Both the position numbers and the translations under genes were made by a program. Below, one piece after another: positions 1 to 8,238 of a stretch of 64,000 bases of DNA. The notes beneath the pieces are model-generated. The model was not told the origin of the DNA and did not search any database. It was given only the letters and a program-made list of their open reading frames with translations. This DNA comes from DAOMOP01 sp035444405 (GTDB lineage Bacteria; Pseudomonadota; Gammaproteobacteria; Burkholderiales; Rhodocyclaceae). The stretch spans positions 45,400 through 109,399 of the forward strand of contig DAOMOP010000001.1 in assembly GCA_035444405.1 (NCBI GenBank). Reading direction: 5' to 3'. The number at the start of each line of letters is the position of its first letter. The stretch's first letter is position 1.

Positions 1-327
1 CAACACCCGCGCGCCGGCGGTCGGCGCGCCGGCGGGGGCCTCCGACACGGCGAGCGGCGGCTCGGCCTGCTCCGGAATCGGCTCGCCGGCGCGTTCGCCC
101 AGCCACATCAGGCCCGAGCCGACCTCGGCACGATCATCGACGGCATGACGGATCTCGAGGACGAAGCCGTCGTGCTCGGCGGTGACCTCGCAGACCGACT
201 TGTCGGTCTCCACCTCGGCGACGACATCGCCGCGCTGGACGCGGTCGCCGGGTTGTACACGCAGCGCGACGACCTGAACGCTGTCGTCGTTGTTGTTGAT
301 GCGGGGAGTATGGATCGGCGTGGCCAT
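1..327 (-). CDS. Lipoyl-domain E2 subunit of a 2-oxoacid dehydrogenase complex, N-terminal part (runs off left edge)
   Basis: Translation from the ATG at 325-327 gives an intact lipoyl domain: the ETDKS motif at residues 40-44 carries the lipoylated Lys43, followed by the usual V-x-E-V strand and an AEHDG turn. From about residue 85 a Pro/Ala/Glu-rich linker begins, as between the lipoyl and E1-binding domains of E2 acyltransferases. The reading frame is open to base 1, so the catalytic domain lies outside the window. The start is 9 bp after the stop of the fused E1 gene, so the two are almost certainly cotranscribed and form one complex. The substrate cannot be told from the lipoyl domain. 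A biotin-carboxyl carrier is less likely because the motif is DKS rather than MKM. Confidence 0.85.
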   Translation of the reverse strand, partial: MATPIHTPRINNNDDSVQVVALRVQPGDRVQRGDVVAEVETDKSVCEVTAEHDGFVLEIRHAVDDRAEVGSGLMWLGERAGEPIPEQAEPPLAVSEAPAGAPTAGARVL

Positions 328-336
328 CGCTTCGCG

Positions 337-2400
337 TCAGAAGAGGTCCAATAGGTCGGCGACGATCCGCTCGGCGTCGGGCAGGATCTGGCGCTCCAGG
401 CTGCGCGCGGCCGAGATCGGCACCGGCGGCGTGCCGACGCGTAGCGCGCGGCCGGCAAAGCCCGATTCGAGCAGTGTCGCCATGATCTCGGCAGCAATGC
501 CGAACTCGACGTGCGCTTCCTCGACGATCGCGATGCGCGGACGATCGAGCAGGTGACGCAGCAGCGTCGCACGCGGCAGCGGCGACAGCAGCGCGGGCAC
601 GACGATCTCGACGCTCAGTTCCTCGTCGCGCTCGAGGCGCCCGACGGCCTGCTCGACCACCGGCAGCATGCCGCCGTAGCTGATCACGGTGAGGTCCGGT
701 GCATCGCCGCCGCGCACCAGGGTCGGGAAGAGATCGGCCGCGAGATCCCCCGGCACCGGCGCGAGCCCGCGATAGCCGCCGCGCTCGTGCGTTTCCGCGT
801 ACAGCAGCTTGTGCTCCATGAACAGCGTCGGATACGGCCAGCGCAGGGTCGCATCGGCGAGCAGGCGTGCAAGGTCGTGACGGTGGCTGCCATAGACGAC
901 CGTCAGCCCCGGCACCGACGCGAACAGGCTCTCCGGGCTCTGGCTGTGCGTCGGTCCATAGCCGCGCCGGCCACCGGCCGGACTGCGAATCACCAGCGGC
1001 ACCTGCATGCCCGGGAACATGCCGGGAAACTTGACGGCATGGTTGTACAGCTGATCCATGCACAGCGTCAGGAAATCGGCGAACATCACCTCGACGACCG
1101 GGCGCATCCCGGCGATCGCCAGCCCGATCGCCGCGCCGGTGATGCCGGCCTCGCTGATCGGCGTCGAGATCACCCGCCCGGCGAACGCGCCCGACAGTCC
1201 CTGCGTCACCTTGAAGGCGCCACCGTAGGGGTCGTGCAGGTCTTCGCCGATCAGCAGCGTGCGCGCGTCGTGCTCGAGCAGGTGGCGCAGCGCGTGGTTG
1301 AGCGCCTCGCGCACGTTGCCGCCGGCATCGAGCGGGGCCACGGCGACTTCGGGCTGATCGCTCGCTGCGGCGAAGATGTGCTCGGGCACGACCGGTTCGC
1401 GCGCCTCGGGAGAGCGGCCGGCGGCTTGCGCGACCCGCTCCAGATAGGCGGCATTGCGCGCCTCGATCGACGCCCGCAGTGCGGCCGGCAGCGTGTCGGC
1501 GAGCCGGGCGAGCGGATCGCGCACGCGGATGGCCGCCTTCTCGGCCTCGTCGCGCAAGTCGTCGCCCTTGCTGTGCGGGCCGAGGCGGGCCGTGTCGATG
1601 ACCAGAAAGCCGGGGCGGCCGTGGCTTCGCACCCACGCGACCGCCGCTTCGGCCTGCTCGAACAGCGTCGCGCCGGTGTCGGCCACGTGCCAGGTCTCGA
1701 GTCCGAAGGCGGCGCCGCGCGCCGTGATCGAGCCGCCGATCGTGGCCCGTGTGCAGGTGGTCTGGGCGATGCCGTTGTGCTCGACCACGAAGAGCATCGG
1801 CACCTGCCAGACGGCCGCGAGGTTCATGCTTTCGTACAGCAGCCCCTCGCCGAGCGTGCCGTCGCCGACGATCGCGGCGACGATGCCGCGGCTGCCCCGG
1901 CGCTTGCGCGCCAGCGCCAACCCGACGCCGATCGCGGTCATGCCGCCTTGCACGCCGTTGCTGTGAAAATGATGCCAGGCCAGATGCTGGCTGCCGCCGC
2001 GCCCGCCGCACACGCCGTCGCGGCGCCCCATGATCTCGGCGACGAGGCCGACGAAGTTGCCCGAATAAGTCAGGAAATGGCCATGGTTGCGGTGGTTGGA
2101 GAGCACCGCGTCGTCGGTTTCGCCGAGCGCGCGCACCACCGCCATCGCGCACAGCTCCTGCCCGAGGCAGGTGTGGGTGGTGCCCGACAGCAAGCCGCGG
2201 CCGAACTGCTCGAGCAGCAACTGTTCGGTGGCGCGGATCAGGTGCCCGAAGGCATACAGGCTGTCCGGGCTCGCCGGAATCACCGGCCTGCCGTCGGGCC
2301 TGCGTGCAAAACCCGGCAGGTCCCGCAACGGATCCGCGCATTCGTGTGCCGGCCTGTCGGTGAGTGAGGTATCCAATCCGGTCGCCTCGGACAGTTGCAT
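337..2400 (-). CDS. Fused E1 alpha/beta 2-oxoacid dehydrogenase (thiamine diphosphate dependent)
   Basis: A 687-residue protein joining both halves of a heterotetrameric E1. The alpha-like half (about 45-330) has the ThDP/Mg motif starting GDG at 179-181 and closing with Asn209 (EHNG), plus the HRNHGH stretch typical of the alpha active site. The beta-like half (about 365-687) has a GEDL segment, the EAGITGAAIGLA segment and a C-terminal transketolase-like domain. It decarboxylates a 2-oxo acid and passes the acyl group to the lipoyl E2 encoded just downstream. Single-chain alpha/beta E1 proteins are known, usually with branched-chain or unassigned substrates. Its place at the edge of a polysaccharide locus, divergent from an acyltransferase gene, makes acyl supply for glycan decoration a plausible inference. 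No strong Shine-Dalgarno is visible before the ATG. Confidence 0.88.
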   Translation of the reverse strand: MQLSEATGLDTSLTDRPAHECADPLRDLPGFARRPDGRPVIPASPDSLYAFGHLIRATEQLLLEQFGRGLLSGTTHTCLGQELCAMAVVRALGETDDAVLSNHRNHGHFLTYSGNFVGLVAEIMGRRDGVCGGRGGSQHLAWHHFHSNGVQGGMTAIGVGLALARKRRGSRGIVAAIVGDGTLGEGLLYESMNLAAVWQVPMLFVVEHNGIAQTTCTRATIGGSITARGAAFGLETWHVADTGATLFEQAEAAVAWVRSHGRPGFLVIDTARLGPHSKGDDLRDEAEKAAIRVRDPLARLADTLPAALRASIEARNAAYLERVAQAAGRSPEAREPVVPEHIFAAASDQPEVAVAPLDAGGNVREALNHALRHLLEHDARTLLIGEDLHDPYGGAFKVTQGLSGAFAGRVISTPISEAGITGAAIGLAIAGMRPVVEVMFADFLTLCMDQLYNHAVKFPGMFPGMQVPLVIRSPAGGRRGYGPTHSQSPESLFASVPGLTVVYGSHRHDLARLLADATLRWPYPTLFMEHKLLYAETHERGGYRGLAPVPGDLAADLFPTLVRGGDAPDLTVISYGGMLPVVEQAVGRLERDEELSVEIVVPALLSPLPRATLLRHLLDRPRIAIVEEAHVEFGIAAEIMATLLESGFAGRALRVGTPPVPISAARSLERQILPDAERIVADLLDLF

Positions 2401-2465
2401 GGTGCCGCGCGGGGGCGAGGCCGCGCTGCGTGGCTGCGACGCGGCGCCCCGTTGTCGCGGTTTCG

Positions 2466-2480
2466 ATACTCGGGGGGTAT
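2466..2480. promoter_or_regulatory. CsoR/RcnR/FrmR-like G-tract operator candidate with overlapping -10 (TATATT)
   Basis: The 15-bp element ATACTCGGGGGGTAT is a six-G tract flanked by ATAC and GTAT inverted ends, the layout of operators bound by the CsoR/RcnR/FrmR repressor family. A rightward -10-like TATATT (2478-2483) overlaps its right end, and the nearest -35-like TTGTCG (2452-2457) is 20 bp upstream, an over-long spacer. It lies in the only space between the E1/E2 genes and the long rightward gene run. The functional assignment is inference from pattern alone; no regulator gene of this family is in the window. Confidence 0.35.
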
Positions 2481-2539
2481 ATTAACAGCTGTGCGTGAGA
2501 TTCGTCCGGTATCGACGACACGTGGGAGGACGCTTGCCG

Positions 2540-3391
2540 ATGGCCTTGCCGGAGCTTGTCCCGATTACCGATGCGGAGTTGCCGCAGTTTTGCGAATTCC
2601 TGCACCGGCACCTCGATCCCGGCAAGCCGCCCGGGAGTTTCCAGCACGCACTGCAGCAGCGCTGGGGGATGGAACCACCGAACCACGGCTTCCTGATCCG
2701 CGACGGCGAAGGGCTGGTCGGCGGCATCGGTGCGATCTACGCCGAACGCGAGCTGGCAGGCCGGCGGCAGCGCTTTTGCAACATCACCAGCTGGTGCGTG
2801 CTGGAGCCGTTTCGCAGCCAGAGCATGCGCCTGTTGATGGCGCTGGTGAGCCAGCCGGGGTTTCATTTCACCAATTTCACGCCGACGGCGGTGGTCGCCA
2901 AGTCGCTGCAGTTCCTCAAGTTCGAGCCGCTCGACAGCGACCGGGCGGTGTTGCCGAACACGCCGCTCGCGAACCCCGCCGTGCGCGTCGAGAGCGACGC
3001 CGCCGTCGTCGCGCAAGTGCTCCCGGCGGCGGCGCGGCGGCTGTTCGACGATCATCGGCGCCTGCCCTGGCTGCAGCAGGTCGCAGTGGGACGCACGGGT
3101 GCGTTCTGCCTGGTGGTGTTCAAGCGCAAGCGCCTCAAGGGCCTGCCCAGCGCCGAGATCATCGCGGTGTCCGACCGTGCGCTGTTCACGCGTTACCACC
3201 GGGCCTTCGGACGCCACGTGCTGCTGCGCCACGGAATGGTCACGACGCGGATCGAAACCCGGCTGCTCACCGGCAGGCCGGCGTTCGCAAGAGTGCTGTC
3301 CGGATACCGCCCCAAGATGTTTCGCAGCGACAGCCTCGCGGCGGCCGACATCGACAACCTGTACTCCGAACTGGTGGCACTGGACCTGTGA
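2540..3391 (+). CDS. GNAT/FemAB-like acyltransferase, first gene of the rightward run
   Basis: A 283-residue soluble protein with a GNAT-type layout: strand-turn segments around GEGLVGGIGAIYAE and a middle block W-C-V-L-E-P-F-R-S-Q-S that matches the beta4/alpha3 cofactor-binding region of N-acetyltransferase folds, where V-x-P-x-x-R is typical. I chose the ATG at 2540 because GGGAGGA at 2524-2530 is well spaced; an upstream GTG at 2495 in the same frame would add 15 basic residues and lacks such a site. Its stop overlaps the GTG of the next gene. Likely role, inferred from context: transfer of an acyl or aminoacyl group to a glycan precursor. Substrate unknown. A second GNAT-like gene lies at 31624-32778. 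Confidence 0.6.
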   Translation: MALPELVPITDAELPQFCEFLHRHLDPGKPPGSFQHALQQRWGMEPPNHGFLIRDGEGLVGGIGAIYAERELAGRRQRFCNITSWCVLEPFRSQSMRLLMALVSQPGFHFTNFTPTAVVAKSLQFLKFEPLDSDRAVLPNTPLANPAVRVESDAAVVAQVLPAAARRLFDDHRRLPWLQQVAVGRTGAFCLVVFKRKRLKGLPSAEIIAVSDRALFTRYHRAFGRHVLLRHGMVTTRIETRLLTGRPAFARVLSGYRPKMFRSDSLAAADIDNLYSELVALDL

Positions 3392-4398
3392 GCATCCCGA
3401 GCCGCGTCATCCGCCTGCCGCCGACGAGTCCGCCGATCCTGTCGGTGGTGATCCACACCGAGGAGGAGTTCGACTGGAGCGCACCGCATGATCGCGCCGC
3501 CACCGGCGTCGCCCACATGCAGCACATCGGCCGCGCCCAGACGCTGTTCGAGCGTTTCGGCATCGTGCCGAATTACGTGATCGGCTATCCGATCGCGACG
3601 CAGGAAGTCGGCTACCGGCTGCTCAAGGCCTATGCCGACGACGGCAAGGCGCTGATCGGCGCGCACCTGCACCCGTGGGTGTGTCCGCCCTACCGCGAAG
3701 AGGTCAATGCGCGCAACTCCTACCCCGGCAACCTGCCCGCCGCTCTCGAGCGCGACAAGTTGCGCACGCTGACCGAGGCGATCGCACACACCTTCGGGCG
3801 CCGACCGCAGACCTATCTGGCCGGCCGCTACGGCAACGGCCCGAATTCGCTGCAGATCCTGCGCGAGCTGGGCTATCGCGTCGACATTTCGGTGGCACCG
3901 CCGATCGACTACAGCGCCGACGGCGGGCCGGACTATTCCGGCTGGACCTGCAATCCGTTCTGGTTCGGCGACGACCGCGCGCTACTGGTACTGCCGGGGG
4001 CCGGCGGTTATGCGGGGCTGCTGCGGCGCGGCGGCACGCCGTTCTATCGCCGCCTGCAGCACCCGGCGCTGCGCCGTCTGCGCGTGCCGGGCATGCTGTC
4101 GCGCGCGGGGCTGTTCGAACGCTCGCGCCTTTCGCCGGAGGATTACCCGTTGCCCGAACTCAAGCGCCTGACCCGCGATCTCATCGCCGACGGCGTGCGC
4201 TGCCTGGTGTTCAGCTTCCACTCGCCGTCGATCGCGCCCGGCTGCACGCCGTACGTGAAGACGCAGGCCGACCTCGAGACCTTTCTCGGGCGCTGCGAGG
4301 CCTACTTCGAATACTTCTTCGGCGCCTTGGGGGGGCGCACGCTGGATCCGCTGGCGCTGAAGGCCCACCTCGACGACGTCGCGGAGCATCGGCCATGA
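3388..4398 (+). CDS. WalW-like polysaccharide deacetylase-fold protein
   Basis: 336 residues from a GTG start that overlaps the previous stop (GTGA). The N-terminal strand LSVVIHTEEEFDW and the later GAHLHPWVCPP and GRYGNG segments fit the deacetylase-like barrel of proteins annotated WalW in lipopolysaccharide clusters, where the first metal-binding Asp pair of NodB is replaced by acidic residues. The family is assumed to remove N- or O-acyl groups from sugars; activity of this branch is not established. It is translationally coupled at both ends (GTGA before, ATGA after), so it should be made together with the acyltransferase upstream and the glycosyltransferase downstream. No signal peptide is apparent, suggesting a cytoplasmic site of action. 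Confidence 0.68.
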   Translation: MSIPSRVIRLPPTSPPILSVVIHTEEEFDWSAPHDRAATGVAHMQHIGRAQTLFERFGIVPNYVIGYPIATQEVGYRLLKAYADDGKALIGAHLHPWVCPPYREEVNARNSYPGNLPAALERDKLRTLTEAIAHTFGRRPQTYLAGRYGNGPNSLQILRELGYRVDISVAPPIDYSADGGPDYSGWTCNPFWFGDDRALLVLPGAGGYAGLLRRGGTPFYRRLQHPALRRLRVPGMLSRAGLFERSRLSPEDYPLPELKRLTRDLIADGVRCLVFSFHSPSIAPGCTPYVKTQADLETFLGRCEAYFEYFFGALGGRTLDPLALKAHLDDVAEHRP

Positions 4399-5435
4399 AG
4401 CCCGCCGAACAGCGCTGCCACGCCTATCCCGAGCACCCGGACCTGGAAGTGCTGATCTGCACGCACGACCGCGCCGAACTGCTGCGGCGCGTGCTCGGGT
4501 CGCTGAACGCATGCGAGCGGCCGGCCGGCACGGCGATCGCGGTGTTCGTGGTCGCCAACGCCTGTGCCGACCATACCGCGACGCTGTTGCGCGACTACGT
4601 CGACACCGCGGCAGGCGCGGGCGGGCACGCCGCATTGCTGCCGCTGCGCTGGATAGCGGACCCGGTGCCCGGCAAGAGCCATGCGCTCAACCTCGCCCTG
4701 CCGCTCGCCGCGGCGCCGCTGATCGCCTTCGTCGACGACGACCACCGTGTCGACGGCGGCTACCTGGCTGCCATCATCCGCGGCGCCCTCGCCGAACCGG
4801 ACGCCGAGCTCTTCTGCGGCCGCATCCTGCCCGACTGGGACGGCACCGAGCCGAACTGGGCCCACGAGCAAGGCCGCTACCGGATCTATCCGCTGCCGGT
4901 GCCGCGCTTCGAGCTCGGCTCCGCACCGCGTCGCGTCGAACCCGGCACCGCGACGCCGGGCGGCGGCAACCTCGCCGTGCGCCGTGCCCTGATCGAGCGG
5001 GTCGGGCCGTTCCTGCTCGACTTCGGCCCGTGCGGCCACGACCTGGGCNNNNNNNNNNAAGACATCGAATGGGTGCGCCGCGCCCTCGGCGGCGGCGCCC
5101 GCCTGCACTATCTTCCGGACATGCTGCAGTACCACTACGTGGACCCGCGTCGCATGACGATGCGCTACGTGGTGGCCAAGGCCTACGAACGCTCGGCGTC
5201 CACGACGCGCCTGGCTCCGGTGTGTCGCAAGGCGCGCCGGCTGCCGCTCTACATGGTCCGCAAGGCGGCCGGCTACGCGCTGCGGATGCTGCTGTCGCTG
5301 TCGCCGCAGCGGCGGCGCTTCTACCTGACCCGCCTGGCCGCCGCGCTCGGCGAGATCAAGGGCTTCAGGCTGTCCCGGCGCGACGCCGCGCTGCACGCCA
5401 CCGCACGCGGAGGGAGCGATGCCGGACACCGCTAG
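4395..5435 (+). CDS. Family 2 glycosyltransferase (contains a 10-N assembly gap)
   Basis: GT-A fold inverting glycosyltransferase of about 346 residues. Seen: an N-terminal VLICTHDRAELLRRVL strand-helix, a nucleotide/metal-binding VDDDH segment, a GGGNLAVRRALIERVGPF block that usually precedes the acceptor site, and a C-terminal basic tail with hydrophobic stretches. The ATG overlaps the previous stop as ATGA. Ten Ns at 5049-5058 fall after GHDLG, exactly where the catalytic ED or DxE motif is expected, so the conserved residues there cannot be checked; the reading frame is kept across the gap as written. Cytoplasmic or membrane-associated; adds one sugar to the lipid-linked unit. Donor unknown. 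Confidence 0.85.
   Translation: MKPAEQRCHAYPEHPDLEVLICTHDRAELLRRVLGSLNACERPAGTAIAVFVVANACADHTATLLRDYVDTAAGAGGHAALLPLRWIADPVPGKSHALNLALPLAAAPLIAFVDDDHRVDGGYLAAIIRGALAEPDAELFCGRILPDWDGTEPNWAHEQGRYRIYPLPVPRFELGSAPRRVEPGTATPGGGNLAVRRALIERVGPFLLDFGPCGHDLGXXXXDIEWVRRALGGGARLHYLPDMLQYHYVDPRRMTMRYVVAKAYERSASTTRLAPVCRKARRLPLYMVRKAAGYALRMLLSLSPQRRRFYLTRLAAALGEIKGFRLSRRDAALHATARGGSDAGHR
5049..5058. other. Assembly gap (10 N)
   Basis: Ten undetermined bases inside the family 2 glycosyltransferase gene. A fixed run of ten is a common placeholder, so the true length may differ, although the frame is kept as written. Confidence 0.95.
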
Positions 5436-6375
5436 ACTGCGCAAGCTCCTCGACCCGACGATACGCGCGAAGAATCTGCGTGCGCTGCGCCATGCGCTGC
5501 GCGGCAAGTGGTGGGACGTCGCCCGCCCGGCGTCGCCCGACCCGGTATTCGTGCTCGGCTGCTCGCGTTCGGGCACCACCGTCACGTACGAGACACTCGC
5601 GGCCGCGCCCGGCTTGCTCAGCTTCGGCTGCGAGATCCCGGAATTCTGGAACGGCCTCTACGGCCCGCTCAACAACGGCTGGGCCTCCGAAGCCGCCGAT
5701 GCGCACCATGCCCGCCCGGAGCACCGCGACGCCGCCTTTCGCTTCTTCTACCAGCGCCTCGGCCGGGGCCGCGTGCTCGACAAGAGCTGCATCAACACCT
5801 TGCGCGTGCCCTATCTCTTTCGCCTGTTTCCGCACGCGCGCTTCGTTTTCATCCACCGCGACGGCCGCGACAACATCAGCTCGATGATCGACGGCTGGCG
5901 CCAGGGCCGCAGCGACGGCGGCTTCGGCCTCGGCTATTACTTCGGTCCGTCGCCCGAGCCGGTCGCGATCAACGACGGCGAGTTCAGCGAGTGGCACTTC
6001 TTCCTGCCGCCCGGCTGGCGCGACTACAACCGCGCGCCGCTCGAGGAAGTCTGCGCCTACCAGTGGCTGACCGCGAACCGCCTCGCACTCGACGCGGCAC
6101 GCGTGATCCCCGCCGACCAGTGGATCCGCATCCGCTACGAGGACATCGTCGAGCGTCCGGTCGAGGTGTTCGGCGAAGTCTTCGAGCGGCTCGGCGTCCG
6201 CTTCGACGACGCACTGCAGGCCCGCTGCCGCAGCCTCGACCAGCGCCCTACCAGCATCGTGTCCGGCCCGCCGGAACGGGCCAAGTGGAAGAAGCGCAAC
6301 CCCGCCGCGATCGAGCGAATCATCGCGCGCATCCGCCCGATGATGGAGGAACTCGGCTATGACCCCGACGCCTAG
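5419..6375 (+). CDS. Sulfotransferase family protein (PAPS dependent)
   Basis: 318 residues. The FVLGCSRSGTTVTYETL segment at about residues 43-59 is the 5-prime phosphosulfate-binding loop of PAPS sulfotransferases, and FVFIHRDGRDNISSM further on fits the 3-prime phosphate-binding strand-helix with its Arg and Ser. The length is usual for bacterial carbohydrate sulfotransferases. The ATG at 5419 is preceded by GGAGGGAG at a good distance and lies 17 bp inside the previous gene. The family transfers sulfate from PAPS to a hydroxyl or amino group; a sugar target is inferred from the neighbouring glycosyltransferases. One of four sulfotransferase-like genes in the window. Confidence 0.82.
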   Translation: MPDTARLRKLLDPTIRAKNLRALRHALRGKWWDVARPASPDPVFVLGCSRSGTTVTYETLAAAPGLLSFGCEIPEFWNGLYGPLNNGWASEAADAHHARPEHRDAAFRFFYQRLGRGRVLDKSCINTLRVPYLFRLFPHARFVFIHRDGRDNISSMIDGWRQGRSDGGFGLGYYFGPSPEPVAINDGEFSEWHFFLPPGWRDYNRAPLEEVCAYQWLTANRLALDAARVIPADQWIRIRYEDIVERPVEVFGEVFERLGVRFDDALQARCRSLDQRPTSIVSGPPERAKWKKRNPAAIERIIARIRPMMEELGYDPDA

Positions 6376-7261
6376 CCCGCTCGTCAGCGTCGTCATCCCG
6401 GCCTACAACGCGGCGCCGTTCGTGCGCGCCGCCGTCGGCAGCGCGCTCGCACAGAGCTGGCCGGGCAAGGAGGTCATCGTCGTCGACGATGGCAGCACCG
6501 ACGACACCGCCGCGGTGCTCGCCGGATACGGTGACGCGATCCGCGTGATCAGCCAGCGCAACGGCGGCCTGTCGAAGGCGCGCAATCGCGGCATCCGCGA
6601 AGCGCGCGGCGAATTCGTCGCCTTTCTCGATGCCGACGACCGCTGGCTGCCCGACAAGCTCGCGCGCCAGGTCGAATTGATGCACGAGCACCCCGAGGTC
6701 GGCTTCTGCTCGACCTGCGCGCGCGTCGAGGCGCCCGACGGCACGCCCGTCGGCACCTGGCCCTGCCCGCGCATCGACGGTTCGCTCTTGCAGACGCTGT
6801 TCGTGCGCAACGCCGCGGTGCCCGGCAGCGGTTCGGGCGTGATGGTGCGCAAGGCCTTGTTCGAGCGCACCGGCCTGTTCGACGAATCGCTGCGCAGCCT
6901 CGAGGACATCGACATGTGGATGCGGCTTGCCGCGGTGACCGGCTATGCGTGCATCGACGCGCCGCTGACGGTCATCGTCAAGCACCCCGACAGCATGAGC
7001 CGCAACATGACGGTGATGCGCGCCGCTGCGATCCGCGTGATGCGCAAGAACCGCGCCTTGCTGCCGGCGCGCGAGCGCGGTCCCCACTGGCAGTCCGGCT
7101 ATGCGAGCGTGCTCGCCGACTACGCCAAGTGGGAGTATCGCCGCGGACAGCGCGGACGCGCGATGCTGCATCTCGTCGAAGGCCTGGCGCGCGCGCCGCT
7201 GCGGCGCGGGCGCATGCTCGCCGGGCTGTTGCTGGCGATGGCGATGCGGCGGCCGCTGTGA
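6359..7261 (+). CDS. Family 2 glycosyltransferase
   Basis: 300 residues, a textbook GT2: SVVIPAYNAAPFV at the N terminus, VVDDGSTDDTAAVL, then FLDADDRWLPDKL (DxD metal site) near residue 90, and an acceptor-side LRSLEDIDMWMRLA block carrying the ED motif near residue 180. The start overlaps the sulfotransferase by 17 bp and the stop overlaps the next GTG (GTGA). Soluble or peripheral, acting on the cytoplasmic face. The specific sugar is not predictable. A near namesake with the same architecture is at 35797-36744. Confidence 0.9.
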   Translation: MTPTPSPLVSVVIPAYNAAPFVRAAVGSALAQSWPGKEVIVVDDGSTDDTAAVLAGYGDAIRVISQRNGGLSKARNRGIREARGEFVAFLDADDRWLPDKLARQVELMHEHPEVGFCSTCARVEAPDGTPVGTWPCPRIDGSLLQTLFVRNAAVPGSGSGVMVRKALFERTGLFDESLRSLEDIDMWMRLAAVTGYACIDAPLTVIVKHPDSMSRNMTVMRAAAIRVMRKNRALLPARERGPHWQSGYASVLADYAKWEYRRGQRGRAMLHLVEGLARAPLRRGRMLAGLLLAMAMRRPL

Positions 7262-8238
7262 GCGCCCGCGCCGCTCCTTCCGGCCGCGGCGAGCGCGCGC
7301 CGGTGCGTGCCGATCTGCAGGCGCTGTGCGACGCGCTCGATCAGCGCCTGGCTCGCAGCACCGCGCCGGGTGGCGGGCTGCCGACGATCGAGGACGCTGC
7401 CNNNNNNNNNNACCGGAGGTCGTCGAGGAACAGCGGCAAGTCGTTCGCACGGCTGTCGGCGCAGCTCAAGGCCCCGGCAACCGACCCCGCCACTCGCGCC
7501 GCCTACCTGAAGCGGCTGTTCGTCCGCCTGCTCGCCGACCTGCCCGAACGCCTCGCGCGCGAACCGCTGCCGGCTTCCATCGGCGCACTGATCGCGCTCG
7601 AGACCGAGCGTATCGCCGGCGAGCTCGGCAGCCATCCGGATGCGTTCTACGATCCCGACACCGACGCATTCCTCAAGGATCTGGGCATCCTCACGCTGCG
7701 CCTGTTGCCGTGCGGTGCCGAGCTCGCGCAGGTGCACGCCGGCGTGCCGCGCAGCCTGCTGCTGCGCGGCGGGCTCGCCCAGCTGTTGCGCGGTCTATGG
7801 TTCTTCGGCCACCGGACCGCGGGCTTCGCGCCCTTCGTGAGCCTGCACATGGACATCCGCAACCTCGCGGCGTTCACGCCCGAAGGCTGGGACCAAACCT
7901 ATCTGCGGCTCGCCGACCTGCTTCGCGCCAGACCGCAGCTCAAGGGCGTGTTCGGGACCGCGTGGTTCTACGATCCGGCGATGACGTGGGTGAGTCCGCA
8001 CCTCGCCTACCTGCGCGAGCGGCGCATCGAAGGCGGCGCGGCCGGCTTCAGCTTCGGCCCCACCGAAGCGGCGCGCGCCAACGCACTGGCGCGCTCGGCC
8101 AGGCGCCGCCAGCTCGTCGAGGCGGGCCGCTACACGCCGCGCAGCTACTATCTCGTCTGGCCCAGGGCCGACCTGCTGGCGTGGGCCGAGCGGCGACGGT
8201 CGGACGCGCGCCGAACGGAGAGCCGAACATGGGAATGA
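7258..8238 (+). CDS. Conserved-looking protein of unknown function (contains a 10-N gap)
   Basis: About 326 residues from a GTG that overlaps the previous stop. I do not recognise the family. Visible parts: a helical N-terminal half rich in Leu, Ala and Arg, an assembly gap near residue 49, and a C-terminal half with aromatic-rich blocks (FVSLHMDIRNL, GTAWFYDPAMTWVSPHLAYL, FSFGPTEAARANAL) that look like a folded domain. Neither a signal peptide nor an obvious membrane span is present. It is locked between a glycosyltransferase and a deacetylase by gene overlaps at both ends, so it is probably a cytoplasmic part of the same pathway. It could be an enzyme or a scaffolding subunit; the sequence alone does not decide. 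Confidence 0.7.
   Translation: MSARAAPSGRGERAPVRADLQALCDALDQRLARSTAPGGGLPTIEDAAXXXXRRSSRNSGKSFARLSAQLKAPATDPATRAAYLKRLFVRLLADLPERLAREPLPASIGALIALETERIAGELGSHPDAFYDPDTDAFLKDLGILTLRLLPCGAELAQVHAGVPRSLLLRGGLAQLLRGLWFFGHRTAGFAPFVSLHMDIRNLAAFTPEGWDQTYLRLADLLRARPQLKGVFGTAWFYDPAMTWVSPHLAYLRERRIEGGAAGFSFGPTEAARANALARSARRRQLVEAGRYTPRSYYLVWPRADLLAWAERRRSDARRTESRTWE
7402..7411. other. Assembly gap (10 N)
   Basis: Ten undetermined bases inside the unknown gene at 7258-8238, near codon 49. The downstream frame continues cleanly as written. Confidence 0.95.

Noticed and set aside
134..3232. A 1032-codon open frame on the minus strand across the E1 gene and the acyltransferase gene
   Set aside because: It is very rich in Arg, has no recognisable motif and runs antisense or out of frame to two proteins with clear family motifs; high GC removes stop codons.
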